Part shown: piece after piece, positions 26,411 through 35,258 of the stretch
How positions within the stretch are numbered: the first letter of the stretch is position 1
Layout: the number at the start of each line of letters is the position of its first letter
The notes under the pieces: model-generated
Databases searched by the model: none
Seen by the model: only the letters and a program-made list of their open reading frames with translations
What the model was told of the DNA's origin: nothing
Position numbers and translations under genes: made by a program
From: Motiliproteus sp041586735
GTDB taxonomy: Bacteria > Pseudomonadota > Gammaproteobacteria > Pseudomonadales > Balneatricaceae
DNA: 64,000 nt
Assembly (NCBI GenBank): GCA_041586735.1
Contig: JBFGZQ010000003.1
Coordinates: 1-64,000, forward strand
Direction: 5' to 3'

Positions 26411-26515
26411 GAACTACTGGGGTCAGAACTACTGGGGTGATATTAGACTTTTTATAAATAATTTATAGAAAGCCAAGAAAGCTTGATCGGACCCCGCTTA
26501 TCGACCCCGCTTATC
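26411..26515. repeat. Nested direct and inverted repeats in the spacer after the FNT gene
   Basis: Two 15-bp tandem units starting GAACTACTGGGGT (26411 and 26426) are followed by a 12-1-12 nearly perfect palindrome (26448-26472, CTTTTTATAAAT / ATTTATAGAAAG). Two 13-bp tandem units GACCCCGCTTATC follow (26490 and 26503). GGGGTC on the left is complementary to GACCCC on the right, so the whole block can fold into one long stem-loop. The style recalls relics of REP-associated or IS200-like elements; it could also act as a terminator for the operon. Confidence 0.6.
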
Positions 26516-26641
26516 GTTGAGCTGTTATACTCGCCCCCCTCTTGCTTCCAGGATACTGGGAAGCTTACAGGCAGATACCGGCTGAATCGCCAGCCAATGG
26601 CCTAAGACCCTTATTGATATGACCTGTGGGAGACACGACCT

Positions 26642-27721
26642 GTGGAACTATTGACCCTCGATTGCCTGGGGCAGCCTTTGCGCCTGGAAGCTTCCACCGC
26701 CGGTTGGCAGGCACTGTTCTGGAACGGCCAGCGGGTATCCCAAATTCAAGCGCAGGGACCGACGCATCAGCATGAATTTCAGCTCCAGTCTCAGGAAAGG
26801 CTGATCCACTGCCGCATCGAAATTGAGCTGAGCTGGCAACCCTTCGAGCTTAATTATCGACTGTTTGTCGACGATGAGCTGCTAACTCAAGGTACACGCA
26901 CCACCCGGGATATCGAGCGTCAGTTGCCGAGCCCCGGGGTTGCGCCAAAACCTAGCTCCAAATTCAACTGGCTGGGGCTAGGTATTCTGGGCTTCAAGCT
27001 ACTCAAGAGCGCCAAGGTGATCAAGGTGGTGCTGGCCGGCGCCAGCCTAGCCGCTTACTCCTGGTTGTTCTCGGTGCAGTTCGCCCTAGCGCTGATCGCC
27101 TGTCTGGTGATTCACGAATATGGACATATACGTGCCATGCGCTACTTCGGCATGCCCACCAAAGGGATCTATCTGATCCCCTTTGTGGGCGGTCTCGCCG
27201 TCGGTGGTGAGCGGGTCAATACTCGCTGGCAAACGGTCGTAATCGCCATAATGGGGCCCTGCTTCGGCCTATTGCTGTCGCTAATCTGCCTGTTGGCCTA
27301 CTGGATTAGCGCAGAACCCTTCTTTGCCGGGCTAGCGGCTTTTAACGCCCTATTAAACCTGTTTAATCTGCTACCGATTCTGCCACTCGATGGCGGGCAT
27401 ATCCTCAAGAGCATCAGTTTCTCGATGAATAGCACACTGGGCATTGTCGCCTGTGCTGCCGCCGCGGCGCTGGGAGTGTTCATCAGCTACAGCTTCGGCC
27501 TGGCGCTGCTGGGATTCCTGCTGCTGATCGGCTCTGTGGAGATCCTGTTCGAGTGGCGCAGCCGCCATCAAAACATGTTGCTGCCCCTGGATCGCTACGG
27601 ACAGCTATTCTCAACACTCTGGTATCTGCTGACGGTCGGCGGCTTGGTGGGCATCATCGCCTATTTTGCGGGAAGCGGCGACGCTATACTCGGGCTCCCC
27701 CTCAGGGTGCTGCAGAGCTAA
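26642..27721 (+). CDS. M50 site-2-protease-like membrane metalloprotease
   Basis: This protein of 359 residues starts at GTG. The first 120 residues form a soluble, beta-rich domain that I do not recognise. The membrane part carries the zinc motif HEYGH (His158, Glu159, His162) inside a helix and the third ligand in LPLDGGHIL (Asp250), the S2P signature. The second motif GPCFGLLLS also fits. It should cut substrates within the membrane; the substrate is unknown. It stands alone, with a terminator-like hairpin 62 nt downstream. Confidence 0.85.
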   Translation: MELLTLDCLGQPLRLEASTAGWQALFWNGQRVSQIQAQGPTHQHEFQLQSQERLIHCRIEIELSWQPFELNYRLFVDDELLTQGTRTTRDIERQLPSPGVAPKPSSKFNWLGLGILGFKLLKSAKVIKVVLAGASLAAYSWLFSVQFALALIACLVIHEYGHIRAMRYFGMPTKGIYLIPFVGGLAVGGERVNTRWQTVVIAIMGPCFGLLLSLICLLAYWISAEPFFAGLAAFNALLNLFNLLPILPLDGGHILKSISFSMNSTLGIVACAAAAALGVFISYSFGLALLGFLLLIGSVEILFEWRSRHQNMLLPLDRYGQLFSTLWYLLTVGGLVGIIAYFAGSGDAILGLPLRVLQS

Positions 27722-27782
27722 GATGCTGAGAATTGAGGCCCTAGCACGCTATACTCCTCCAGGGATCTTGTCCGCTTCGGGT

Positions 27783-27808
27783 ACGCAGACCAAACGTTCT
27801 GCGTTTTT
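27783..27808 (+). terminator. Rho-independent terminator after the M50 protease gene
   Basis: ACGCAGA, loop CCAAACGT, then TCTGCGT followed by four more T residues gives a perfect 7-bp stem with a U-run, 62 nt after the stop codon. Confidence 0.75.
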
Positions 27809-27862
27809 CGGCCCGTTGTTGCGGTGGTGATGTGTGCAAACCCTTAAACCATGGGTGCTGGA

Positions 27863-28084
27863 ATGAGCGAAAAAATGAATCCATCTGCTTTAAACGCCTT
27901 GAAAATTGCGTTTACTTACATGCCAAAAGCTATTGAAGTCACTAAATATGAGTATGGCGATAGACACCAAAAAGTCTTAGATCATATTGAAGCGGTTAGA
28001 GAAATATTATTGATCAATGATGTAGATCCAGAAGAAATATATGGAGAAATAAACCCCGAGAACACACCCAACTCATCATATTAA
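27863..28084 (+). CDS. Small hypothetical protein, AT-rich
   Basis: This open frame encodes about 73 residues (77 if the upstream ATG at 27851 is used; a third ATG at 27875 has GGAATGAG upstream). The product is acidic and helical (ALKIAFTYMPKAIEVTKYEY, HIEAVREILLINDVDPEEIY), with no signal peptide or known domain. Its codons are clearly more AT-rich than those of neighbours, which suggests recent acquisition. It sits between a terminator and trhO. I do not recognise the family. Confidence 0.6.
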   Translation: MSEKMNPSALNALKIAFTYMPKAIEVTKYEYGDRHQKVLDHIEAVREILLINDVDPEEIYGEINPENTPNSSY

Positions 28085-28141
28085 GGGTCATTAGGCGTAC
28101 GTTTACGGGGGCTATTTGAGCCTTGGAGAGAGGCTAAGGCA

Positions 28142-29125
28142 TTAGCGGTTAACGTCCTGCTGAGTGGCTCTTTTTAAGAGTTTTTTGACTTTATTGTCTG
28201 CTAAAAACTGCCTGGCTTCGGCGCCGATGTGAGACTCACCTCGAGTGGCAGCAAGATCCATCTGTTGCTGCCGCTGGGCAAAGCGCGCCTTCTGTGCTTC
28301 GGACTTGTCGTCATAACACTGGTGACAACTCACCCCTTTAACGTAGTGTTCACTGGCTTTCTGTTGTTCGGTTATCGGCCGCCGACAGGCATGGCACTGA
28401 TCATATGCGCCTTTTTTCAGCTGATGGTTGACGGACACCCGTTCGTCAAACACGAAACAATCCCCCTGCCACAGCGAATCGGCTTCGGCGACCTCTTCTA
28501 TATATTTGAGAATGCCACCCTGGAGGTGAAACACCTCTTCAAAGCCCTGCTCTTTTAAATACGCGGTAGACTTTTCGCAGCGGATACCACCGGTGCAAAA
28601 CATGGCCACTTTTTTATGCTTGTCTTTATCCAGGAGGTTGGATACATAGCCGGGGAAGTCACGGAAGGTTTGCGTTTTTGGATTAACGGCATTTTTGAAG
28701 GTGCCGATCTGTATTTCGTAATCGTTCCTGGTGTCGATGACCATCACCTCTGGATCACTGATGAGCGCATTCCAGTCGCTGGGCTTCACGTAGGTGCCGA
28801 CCGCCTGTTGAGGGTCAATACCTTCGACGCCCATAGTGACGATCTCTTTTTTTAGCTTCACCTTGCAGCGTTTAAAGGGTCGTTCGCTGGTGAAAGATTC
28901 TTTACAACTTAAATCAGCCAAGCGACTGTCTTGCTGTAGCCAGGACAGCAGTCTTGCCATCTCTGGACGGGTTCCTGAAATGGTTCCGTTTATACCTTCC
29001 TTAGCGAGCAGTAAGGTACCGCGGATATTGTTGGCTTCCATCTGGGTTAACAACGGAGCACGGAGTTGCTCGAAATCATCCAGAGTGACAAATTTATACA
29101 GCGCAGCGACGACAAAATCAGACAT
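28142..29125 (-). CDS. trhO: tRNA uridine(34) hydroxylase (YceA/TrhO rhodanese-like)
   Basis: This protein of 327 residues has an N-terminal alpha/beta domain (GTLLLAKEGINGTISG), a central rhodanese domain with active-site loop CTGGIRCEKST, and a C-terminal Cys-rich tail (CHACRRPIT, CHQC), as in E. coli YceA. It makes 5-hydroxyuridine at tRNA position 34 in the cytoplasm, contributing to wobble decoding. It is divergent from the ABC importer operon and is a single gene. Confidence 0.95.
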   Translation of the reverse strand: MSDFVVAALYKFVTLDDFEQLRAPLLTQMEANNIRGTLLLAKEGINGTISGTRPEMARLLSWLQQDSRLADLSCKESFTSERPFKRCKVKLKKEIVTMGVEGIDPQQAVGTYVKPSDWNALISDPEVMVIDTRNDYEIQIGTFKNAVNPKTQTFRDFPGYVSNLLDKDKHKKVAMFCTGGIRCEKSTAYLKEQGFEEVFHLQGGILKYIEEVAEADSLWQGDCFVFDERVSVNHQLKKGAYDQCHACRRPITEQQKASEHYVKGVSCHQCYDDKSEAQKARFAQRQQQMDLAATRGESHIGAEARQFLADNKVKKLLKRATQQDVNR

Positions 29126-29267
29126 ATTATTTCCGCTAGCTAACTAGAACGTAAATCTAGTGCGTTGATGGGGCACGGATTATAGCAAATTGTGACCCGA
29201 TGTCTTTCAGGTGCCTGAGTCAACCGCCAACCACGCCATGACAACTGACTACCTAATCGTCAGTTGA

Positions 29268-29338
29268 GTGCTGAGCGACAAACACCCGCATATGAAATTG
29301 TGCATGCTCGGGCTGATACTGGTATGACCTCCCCTGTG
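29268..29338. repeat. Interspersed intergenic repeat, copy B
   Basis: This is the partner of 21646-21716, about 80% identical over 71 nt and in the same orientation relative to its flanking genes (143 nt from the trhO start). The spacer 29126-29571 otherwise shows no gene; a promoter for the downstream importer is expected there but not evident. Confidence 0.75.
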
Positions 29339-29571
29339 GACAGAGCGCCGTTGGCGAGCACGGGAACCTGATCCGCAGCCAAGCCCCCTTGCGCCGCCCA
29401 CATTCAACCGCTGTTACATTTCGTCAGATTTCAGACCTATTTGGGCAACACTATAAGCGTTTAATAACGCCTCGGCGCTAAGGGTCAACTCCTAGCGACG
29501 GACCATACAACAAAAACAACACCCGAGACGGAATCTTCGACTACGGGTAAGCCAGGTCAGGAACGTTATCC

Positions 29572-30405
29572 ATGAGTCGAGATATCATCCTAGAAACACG
29601 CAACCTCGTTAAAGAATTCAAAGGCTTTACTGCCGTTGATGAGGTTAACTTACAGATCGAGCGCGGTTCCATTCATGCGCTGATCGGCCCCAACGGCGCG
29701 GGAAAAACCACCGTATTTAACCTGCTGACCAAGTTCCTGACCCCAACCCGGGGACAGATTCTATTTAACGGCCAGGATATCACCCACAAAAGCTCCGATG
29801 CGATCGCCCGGATGGGTGTCATCCGCTCCTTTCAGATCTCTGCTGTGTTCCCCCATCTGAGCGTTATTGAAAATGTTCGCGTCGCCTTGCAGCGCAAGCG
29901 TAACGACAGCCTGTATTTTTGGCGCTCTGATAAATGTTTGGACAGCCTCAACGACCGCGCCATGGAACTCTTAGACTCAGTGGGTCTGGCGCCTTTTGCT
30001 AATGCCCAGGCGGTGGACCTGCCTTATGGCCGCAAGCGCTCACTGGAGATCGCCACCACCCTGGCGCTGGATCCCGAGTTACTGCTGCTGGATGAACCCA
30101 CTCAAGGAATGGGACATGAGGATGTTAGCGTCGTCGCCGAGCTGATCAAGAGGGTAGGCAAAGACCGCACCATCTTGATGGTAGAGCACAACCTGAACGT
30201 GGTAGCAGACCTGTCAGACACCATTACCGTACTGCAACGCGGCGCAGTGTTGACCGAGGGTGATTACGCCAAAGTATCGACCGACCCTCAGGTGCGTGAA
30301 GCTTATATGGGGGTTGCCAGCGAAGACGAGCCGGTCGTTAACGGCTCCGATACCCGCGCGACGAGACAGGACTCCGCCACTCAGTCAGCGGAGGCTAGTC
30401 TATGA
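29572..30405 (+). CDS. Branched-chain-type ABC importer ATPase (LivG-like)
   Basis: This ATPase of 277 residues has Walker A GPNGAGKTT (about 36-44), a Q-loop near RSFQISAVFP, the LivG-type signature LPYGRKRSLEIA, Walker B LLLLDEPTQGMG and H-loop VEHNLNVV. A Ser/Thr-rich tail of about 25 residues is extra. It pairs with the second ATPase (4-nt overlap) and two permeases downstream. In the HAAT family these import branched amino acids, amides, or aromatic and aliphatic carboxylates; the nearby acyl-CoA ligases favour an organic acid. Confidence 0.92.
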   Translation: MSRDIILETRNLVKEFKGFTAVDEVNLQIERGSIHALIGPNGAGKTTVFNLLTKFLTPTRGQILFNGQDITHKSSDAIARMGVIRSFQISAVFPHLSVIENVRVALQRKRNDSLYFWRSDKCLDSLNDRAMELLDSVGLAPFANAQAVDLPYGRKRSLEIATTLALDPELLLLDEPTQGMGHEDVSVVAELIKRVGKDRTILMVEHNLNVVADLSDTITVLQRGAVLTEGDYAKVSTDPQVREAYMGVASEDEPVVNGSDTRATRQDSATQSAEASL

Positions 30406-31130
30406 ATCCTGTACAAAAAATTCAATCCAAGCGCGAGAAGTTGCGGGTCAGTGATCTGCATGCCTACTACGGCGAATCGCATATCCTCCACGGCATCGAT
30501 CTATCCCTGAATCAGGGCGAGCTGGTCACGCTGCTGGGACGCAATGGTTCTGGCCGTAGCACCACGCTCAAAGCCATCATGAATATGGTCGGTAAGCGCA
30601 GCGGCTCGATCGTGATCAATGGCCACGAAACGCTCAACATGCCCAGCCACAAAATTGCCCACCTGGGCATGGGCTACTGCCCGGAAGAGCGCGGCATCTT
30701 CTCCAGCCTCAATGTCGAAGAGAACCTGATGCTGCCACCGGTGGTGCGCTCGGATGGCATGTCGGTGGACGAGATCTATGCGATGTTCCCCAACCTGGCC
30801 GAGCGCCGCAAGAGTCAGGGCACCCGGCTGTCCGGCGGTGAGCAGCAGATGCTGGCGATGGCCCGGATTCTACGCACCGGCGCCAACATCCTGCTGCTCG
30901 ACGAGATCACCGAAGGCCTGGCCCCAGTGATCGTCCAAAAGCTGGCTGACGTGCTGATGCAGCTCAAAGAACGCGGCCTGACCATTATCCTGGTGGAGCA
31001 GAACTTCCGCTTTGCCGCACCCATCGCTGATCGCCACTACCTGATGGAGCATGGCCATATCGTCGAGCAGATCCATGCCCAGGAGCTGATCGAGAAAACC
31101 GAACTGTTAAATACTTACCTGGGGGTGTAG
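30402..31130 (+). CDS. Branched-chain-type ABC importer ATPase (LivF-like) with Arg in Walker A
   Basis: This ATPase of 242 residues is LivF-like: CPEERGIFSSLNVEENL after the Q-loop, signature RLSGGEQQMLAMA, and Walker B NILLLDEITEGLAP, which keeps the Glu but has Ile for the usual Pro. The Walker A reads GRNGSGRSTT, so the ATP-binding Lys is Arg, clear from codon CGT at 30559-30561. Arg here usually weakens hydrolysis; as the partner ATPase has Lys, the importer may run with one standard and one variant site. It overlaps the upstream gene by 4 nt. Confidence 0.9.
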   Translation: MNPVQKIQSKREKLRVSDLHAYYGESHILHGIDLSLNQGELVTLLGRNGSGRSTTLKAIMNMVGKRSGSIVINGHETLNMPSHKIAHLGMGYCPEERGIFSSLNVEENLMLPPVVRSDGMSVDEIYAMFPNLAERRKSQGTRLSGGEQQMLAMARILRTGANILLLDEITEGLAPVIVQKLADVLMQLKERGLTIILVEQNFRFAAPIADRHYLMEHGHIVEQIHAQELIEKTELLNTYLGV

Positions 31131-31226
31131 CCAGGCATGGCGACCCTCTAAATAACCCAAGCAGCAACCCAAACCAGCCCAAGATCCATTAACCACAGTA
31201 CAAAAAAAATAACACTGGAGAACACC

Positions 31227-32441
31227 ATGAAGCTGATACGTAAAACTTTACTCGCCACAGCGTTGATCGCCGCCACGGGTGCTGCACAGGCTGCGGCCGT
31301 CTCTGACGGTAAAGTCAAAATCGGGGTACTGGGCGATATGAGCGGCGTGTATGCCGACATCAGCGGCCAGGGTAGTGTTGAAGCGGTGAAGATGGCAGTT
31401 GAGGATTTTGGCGGCAACGTGCTCGGCATGCCGATTGAAGTGGTATACGCCGACGACCAGAGCAAGCCCGACGTCGGCTCGGTCATCGCCCGTAAGTGGG
31501 TTGAAGAGGAGCAGGTCGACGTCATTAACGGGGCGGTTGCCAGCTCGGTGACCGGTGCGGTCACCAAGTTCATGACGGAAAAACAGAAGATCACCCTGAT
31601 CGCCGCTTCAGCCAGCCATGCATTCACCACCAAGGCCTGCTCTCCCTTCAACGCCCACTGGACCTACGACGTCGTCGCTATGGCTAACGGCACGGTGAAG
31701 CCGATGGTACAAAGCGGCAAGAACAAGTGGTTCTTCGTTAGCGCTGATTACGCCTTCGGTCACGCGCTGGAGTCTGTGGCTACCGACGTCATCAAGGCCA
31801 ACGGTGGTGAAGTGGTCGGTGGTGTCCGCGCGCCACTCGGCACCACCGACTTCTCCTCCTACATCCTCCAGGCACAGGCATCAGGCGCTGATGTTATCGC
31901 CCTGGCTAACGCCGGTAGCGACATGGTCAACGCCCTGAAGACCGCCGCCGAATTTGGGGTTACCGAGACCACCAGCGTTGCCGGTCTATTGGTGTTCACC
32001 CCGAACGCCCAGGCACTGGATCCAGCCATCGCCGGCGGCATGAAGCTGACCACCGGTTTCTACTGGGATATGGATGACCTGACCCGCGCGTGGTCCAAGC
32101 GTTATATGGCACGGATGGATGGCAAGATCCCGGCAATGACTCACGCCGGTGCCTACTCCTCCACCCTGCACTACCTCAAAGCGGTAGAAGCGGCCGGCAC
32201 CGATGAATCCACAGCGGTGATGGCGAAGATGAAAGAGATGCCCGTTGAGGATTTCTTCTCCCGCAACGGTTACCTGCGTAAAGACGGGCGGATGGTGCAT
32301 GACATGCTCCAGGTGCGGATCAAAACTGCCGCCGAGCGTAGTAATGCCAACGATATCTTTGCCATCGAACAGGTTATCAAGGGCGATGATGCTTTTATGA
32401 AGATGGAAGAGGGCGGCTGTGCATTTGCGCTAGCCAAGTAA
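31227..32441 (+). CDS. Periplasmic binding protein of the branched-chain-type importer (LivK-like)
   Basis: This protein of 404 residues has a signal peptide (1-23, ending AQAA) and a two-lobe Leu/Ile/Val-binding fold: VKIGVLGDMSGVYADISG, VVYADDQSKPDVGSVIARKWV, INGAVASSVTGAVTKFM, WFFVSADYAFGHALE. It is longer than amino-acid-binding LivK and resembles members that bind aromatic or other carboxylic acids. It captures the ligand for the permeases that follow. The ATG is preceded by TGGAGA. A REP-like hairpin follows the stop. Confidence 0.9.
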   Translation: MKLIRKTLLATALIAATGAAQAAAVSDGKVKIGVLGDMSGVYADISGQGSVEAVKMAVEDFGGNVLGMPIEVVYADDQSKPDVGSVIARKWVEEEQVDVINGAVASSVTGAVTKFMTEKQKITLIAASASHAFTTKACSPFNAHWTYDVVAMANGTVKPMVQSGKNKWFFVSADYAFGHALESVATDVIKANGGEVVGGVRAPLGTTDFSSYILQAQASGADVIALANAGSDMVNALKTAAEFGVTETTSVAGLLVFTPNAQALDPAIAGGMKLTTGFYWDMDDLTRAWSKRYMARMDGKIPAMTHAGAYSSTLHYLKAVEAAGTDESTAVMAKMKEMPVEDFFSRNGYLRKDGRMVHDMLQVRIKTAAERSNANDIFAIEQVIKGDDAFMKMEEGGCAFALAK

Positions 32442-32452
32442 GCACCGCTGTC

Positions 32453-32476
32453 GTAGGAGCCGGCAACGGCTCTTAC
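32453..32476 (+). other. REP-like hairpin after the binding-protein gene
   Basis: GTAGGAGCCG, tetraloop GCAA (GNRA type), then CGGCTCTTAC forms a 10-bp stem with one G-U pair, 11 nt after the stop. No U-run follows. Such hairpins often protect the abundant binding-protein mRNA while reducing read-through into permease genes. The 240-nt spacer also holds GGAAGC-5 nt-GCTTCC near 32648. Confidence 0.6.
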
Positions 32477-32688
32477 CTCCCTGCTCTTGCCTCCCTGCTC
32501 TGTCGTCCATGACGTATCAGACGAAGCAACGGGGGAATGAGGCGTATCGCCTTGTATGGATGCGGCTAAGACGAGCAACAGCGCGTTACTGTCGCGCTCT
32601 CAGATGCGCGCGCGATCATTCAAGCGCAACAACATTACAATAAAAAGGAAGCGTTCTGCTTCCGTCTGAACAACCTTCAGGTGTGGTT

Positions 32689-33576
32689 ATGGCGACTTTT
32701 TTCGATATCAATCCTTTCGCACTGTTCGGCCAATTACTGATCGGGCTCATCAACGGTTCTTTTTATGCGTTGCTGGCCCTAGGCCTGGCGATCATCTTCG
32801 GACTCCTCAGAATCATCAACTTTTCCCAAGGCGCGCTCTATATGCTCGGTGCCTTCGCCGCCTGGATGGGGATGAACTACCTGGGCATCAGTTACTGGTG
32901 GTCACTGCTACTGATACCCATAGGTGTCGCCGTGATCGGCATCCTGATGGAGCGTTTTCTGGTTCGCCCCATCGCTGGTGAAGACCACCTCTACAGTCTG
33001 CTGCTGACCTTCGGTGTGGCGCTGGTGCTGCAAGGGCTGTTTAGCCACGCCTATGGTTCCTCCGGGCTGGCCTACCCTATCCCGGAGGCGCTCAAAGGTG
33101 GCATTCGACTGCCGTTTATGTACCTGCCCAACTACCGCGCCTGGATCATCGTCTGCTCGCTGGTGGTCTGTGTCAGCACCTGGTACATGATTGAAAAAAC
33201 CAAACTCGGTGCTTATCTACGAGCTGGAACTGAAAACCCACAACTGATGCAGGCCTTTGGTATCAACGTACCGCTGATCGTTACCCTCACCTTTGGCTTT
33301 GGTGTGGGTCTGGCAGGCTTAGCCGGAGTGCTGGCGGCACCGGTGTACTCGGTCACCCCGGAGATGGGATCGAGCATCCTGATCGTGGTATTCGCCATCG
33401 TCGTCATCGGCGGCATGGGCTCGATCGGTGGCGCCATCCTCACTGGACTGGGGATGGGAGTCATCGAAGGGCTGACCAAGTATTTTTACCCTGAAGCCTC
33501 CAACACCGTGATCTTTCTGGTGATGGTCATCGTACTGCTGGTGAAGCCTGCAGGCTTGTTTGGCAAAGAAGCCTAA
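32689..33576 (+). CDS. Branched-chain-type ABC importer permease (LivH-like)
   Basis: This permease has 295 residues from ATG 32689, which has AGGTG at a good distance; a GTG at 32683 would add two residues. It has about eight helices, with family blocks GLINGSFYALLALGLAIIFGLLRIINFSQG, LLLTFGVALVLQG and GGMGSIGGAILTGLGMGVIEG (the EAA-like loop contacting the ATPases). It forms a heteromer with the next gene product. Confidence 0.93.
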   Translation: MATFFDINPFALFGQLLIGLINGSFYALLALGLAIIFGLLRIINFSQGALYMLGAFAAWMGMNYLGISYWWSLLLIPIGVAVIGILMERFLVRPIAGEDHLYSLLLTFGVALVLQGLFSHAYGSSGLAYPIPEALKGGIRLPFMYLPNYRAWIIVCSLVVCVSTWYMIEKTKLGAYLRAGTENPQLMQAFGINVPLIVTLTFGFGVGLAGLAGVLAAPVYSVTPEMGSSILIVVFAIVVIGGMGSIGGAILTGLGMGVIEGLTKYFYPEASNTVIFLVMVIVLLVKPAGLFGKEA

Positions 33577-33636
33577 ACACTAGCGCCTACGTTTGTCGTC
33601 ATTCGCAACAAGATATAAGACCCGAGGTCACTACCA

Positions 33637-34563
33637 ATGAAAAACATGAAACTCAATCTGCTACTGCTGGGCTTGGCGCTGCTAGCGCCCTTTGTTCTCT
33701 ATCCGGTGTTCTTGATGAAGGTGCTGTGCTTCGCACTGTTCGCCTGCGCCTTTAACCTGCTACTGGGTTTTGCCGGGCTGCTCTCCTTTGGTCACGCGGT
33801 CTTCTTGGGCAGTGGTGCCTACGTCACCGGCTATCTGATGCTCAGTGTCGACGGCCTCACCCCTGAGTTCGGTATCCTGGCGGGAGTCGCGGTCTCCGCA
33901 CTACTCGGCTTCGTTTACGGCAAACTGGCGATCAAGCGCGAGGGGATCTACTTTGCGATGGTCACCCTGGCGCTGGCGCAGCTGGCATTTTTCTTCTTCC
34001 TCCAGGCGCCCTTTACCGGCGGTGAAGACGGTATCCAGGGCATTCCACGCGGCAGGCTATTTGGCCTGATCGATCTCTCCGATAACCTCAATATGTACTA
34101 CTTCGTACTGGCGGTGTTTATCGCCGGCTTCCTGTTGATCTACCGCACCGTGCACAGCCCCTTCGGTCAGGTGATGAAAGCGATCCGCGAGAACGAGCCC
34201 CGCGCGATCTCGCTCGGTTACAGGGTCAACCAGTACAAGCTGATGACCTTTGTACTCTCGGCGACCCTGGCAGGGCTGGCCGGTTCGACCAAAGCCCTGG
34301 TATTTCAGCTGGCATCGCTCACCGACGTGCACTGGTTTATGTCGGGCGAGGTGGTATTGATGACGCTACTCGGCGGCATGGGCACTATCTGGGGCCCGGT
34401 ACTCGGTGCGGGCACCATCGTCACCCTGCAGAACATGCTGGCCTCCGGTCCACTGGGCAGTTACATCCACGTGATCATGGGCCTGGTGTTTATTGTCTGT
34501 GTATTGGCGTTCCGCAACGGCCTAGTAGGCGAGTTACAAAAACTGCTCAAGCGTAATTTTTAA
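33637..34563 (+). CDS. Branched-chain-type ABC importer permease (LivM-like)
   Basis: This permease of 308 residues has about nine to ten helices. Family blocks are FNLLLGFAGLLSFGHAVFLGSGAYVTGYL, GIYFAMVTLALAQLAFF and LLGGMGTIWGPVLGAGTIVTLQN. It partners with the LivH-like protein encoded 60 nt upstream. Gene order ATPase-ATPase-binding protein-permease-permease is unusual compared with E. coli livKHMGF but common for importers of organic acids. Confidence 0.93.
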   Translation: MKNMKLNLLLLGLALLAPFVLYPVFLMKVLCFALFACAFNLLLGFAGLLSFGHAVFLGSGAYVTGYLMLSVDGLTPEFGILAGVAVSALLGFVYGKLAIKREGIYFAMVTLALAQLAFFFFLQAPFTGGEDGIQGIPRGRLFGLIDLSDNLNMYYFVLAVFIAGFLLIYRTVHSPFGQVMKAIRENEPRAISLGYRVNQYKLMTFVLSATLAGLAGSTKALVFQLASLTDVHWFMSGEVVLMTLLGGMGTIWGPVLGAGTIVTLQNMLASGPLGSYIHVIMGLVFIVCVLAFRNGLVGELQKLLKRNF

Positions 34564-34596
34564 ACCGAACTCTGGACCAAAACAGGAACAGTAACG

Positions 34597-35199
34597 ATGA
34601 ACCACACACATAAGTTAACGGCCCTGGACTTAAATATCCCGAGCCGCGAGCAACTCGACGAGCCGACTCAGCGCTACTTTGACAAGTGTCAGCAGAAGCT
34701 GGGGATGATTCCCAATGTGCTGCAAGCCTACAGCCACAACCCCCAGCAGCTGGAGCAGTTCTCCAGTTTTTACAACTGTTTGATGTTTGGCGAGTCGGGA
34801 TTATCGCCGCTGGAACGGGAGATGATCGCCGTGGTGGTCTCCTCCATCAATCACTGTTACTACTGCCTGACAGCACACGGCTCAGCCGTGCGCCAATACA
34901 GCGGCGATCCCATCCTGGGTGAACTGCTGGTGATGAATTATCGTGCCGCCGAGCTCGATACTCGACAGCGGGCTATGCTCAACTTTGCCGACAAGCTGAC
35001 TCGCCATCCCGATCAGATCACCGAAGTCGATCGACAGGCGCTACGGGATGCTGGTTTCAGCGATGCTGATATCTGGGATATCGCCAACATTATCGGCTTT
35101 TATAACATGACCAACCGGGTGGCCAGCGCCGTAGAGATGGCTCCAAATCCGGAGTATCACAACCTGTTTAGAACCGCTACTACCGACAGTAGCCGTTAA
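34597..35199 (+). CDS. AhpD/CMD-fold peroxidase-related protein
   Basis: This all-helical protein of 200 residues is of the carboxymuconolactone-decarboxylase/AhpD fold. It has the redox motif CYYCLTAHG (CxxC with His two residues further) preceded by ERE, typical of the uncharacterised peroxidase-related family. It lies 33 nt after the permease and 59 nt before the first acyl-CoA ligase, so it belongs to the same unit. It may handle peroxides formed during catabolism of the imported acid; the substrate is unknown. Confidence 0.85.
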   Translation: MNHTHKLTALDLNIPSREQLDEPTQRYFDKCQQKLGMIPNVLQAYSHNPQQLEQFSSFYNCLMFGESGLSPLEREMIAVVVSSINHCYYCLTAHGSAVRQYSGDPILGELLVMNYRAAELDTRQRAMLNFADKLTRHPDQITEVDRQALRDAGFSDADIWDIANIIGFYNMTNRVASAVEMAPNPEYHNLFRTATTDSSR

Positions 35200-35258
35200 T
35201 CAAGCTTACTAATTCACCCCTAATTGGCACTCCATAAAAAAGCCTCGAGGTATCGCAC

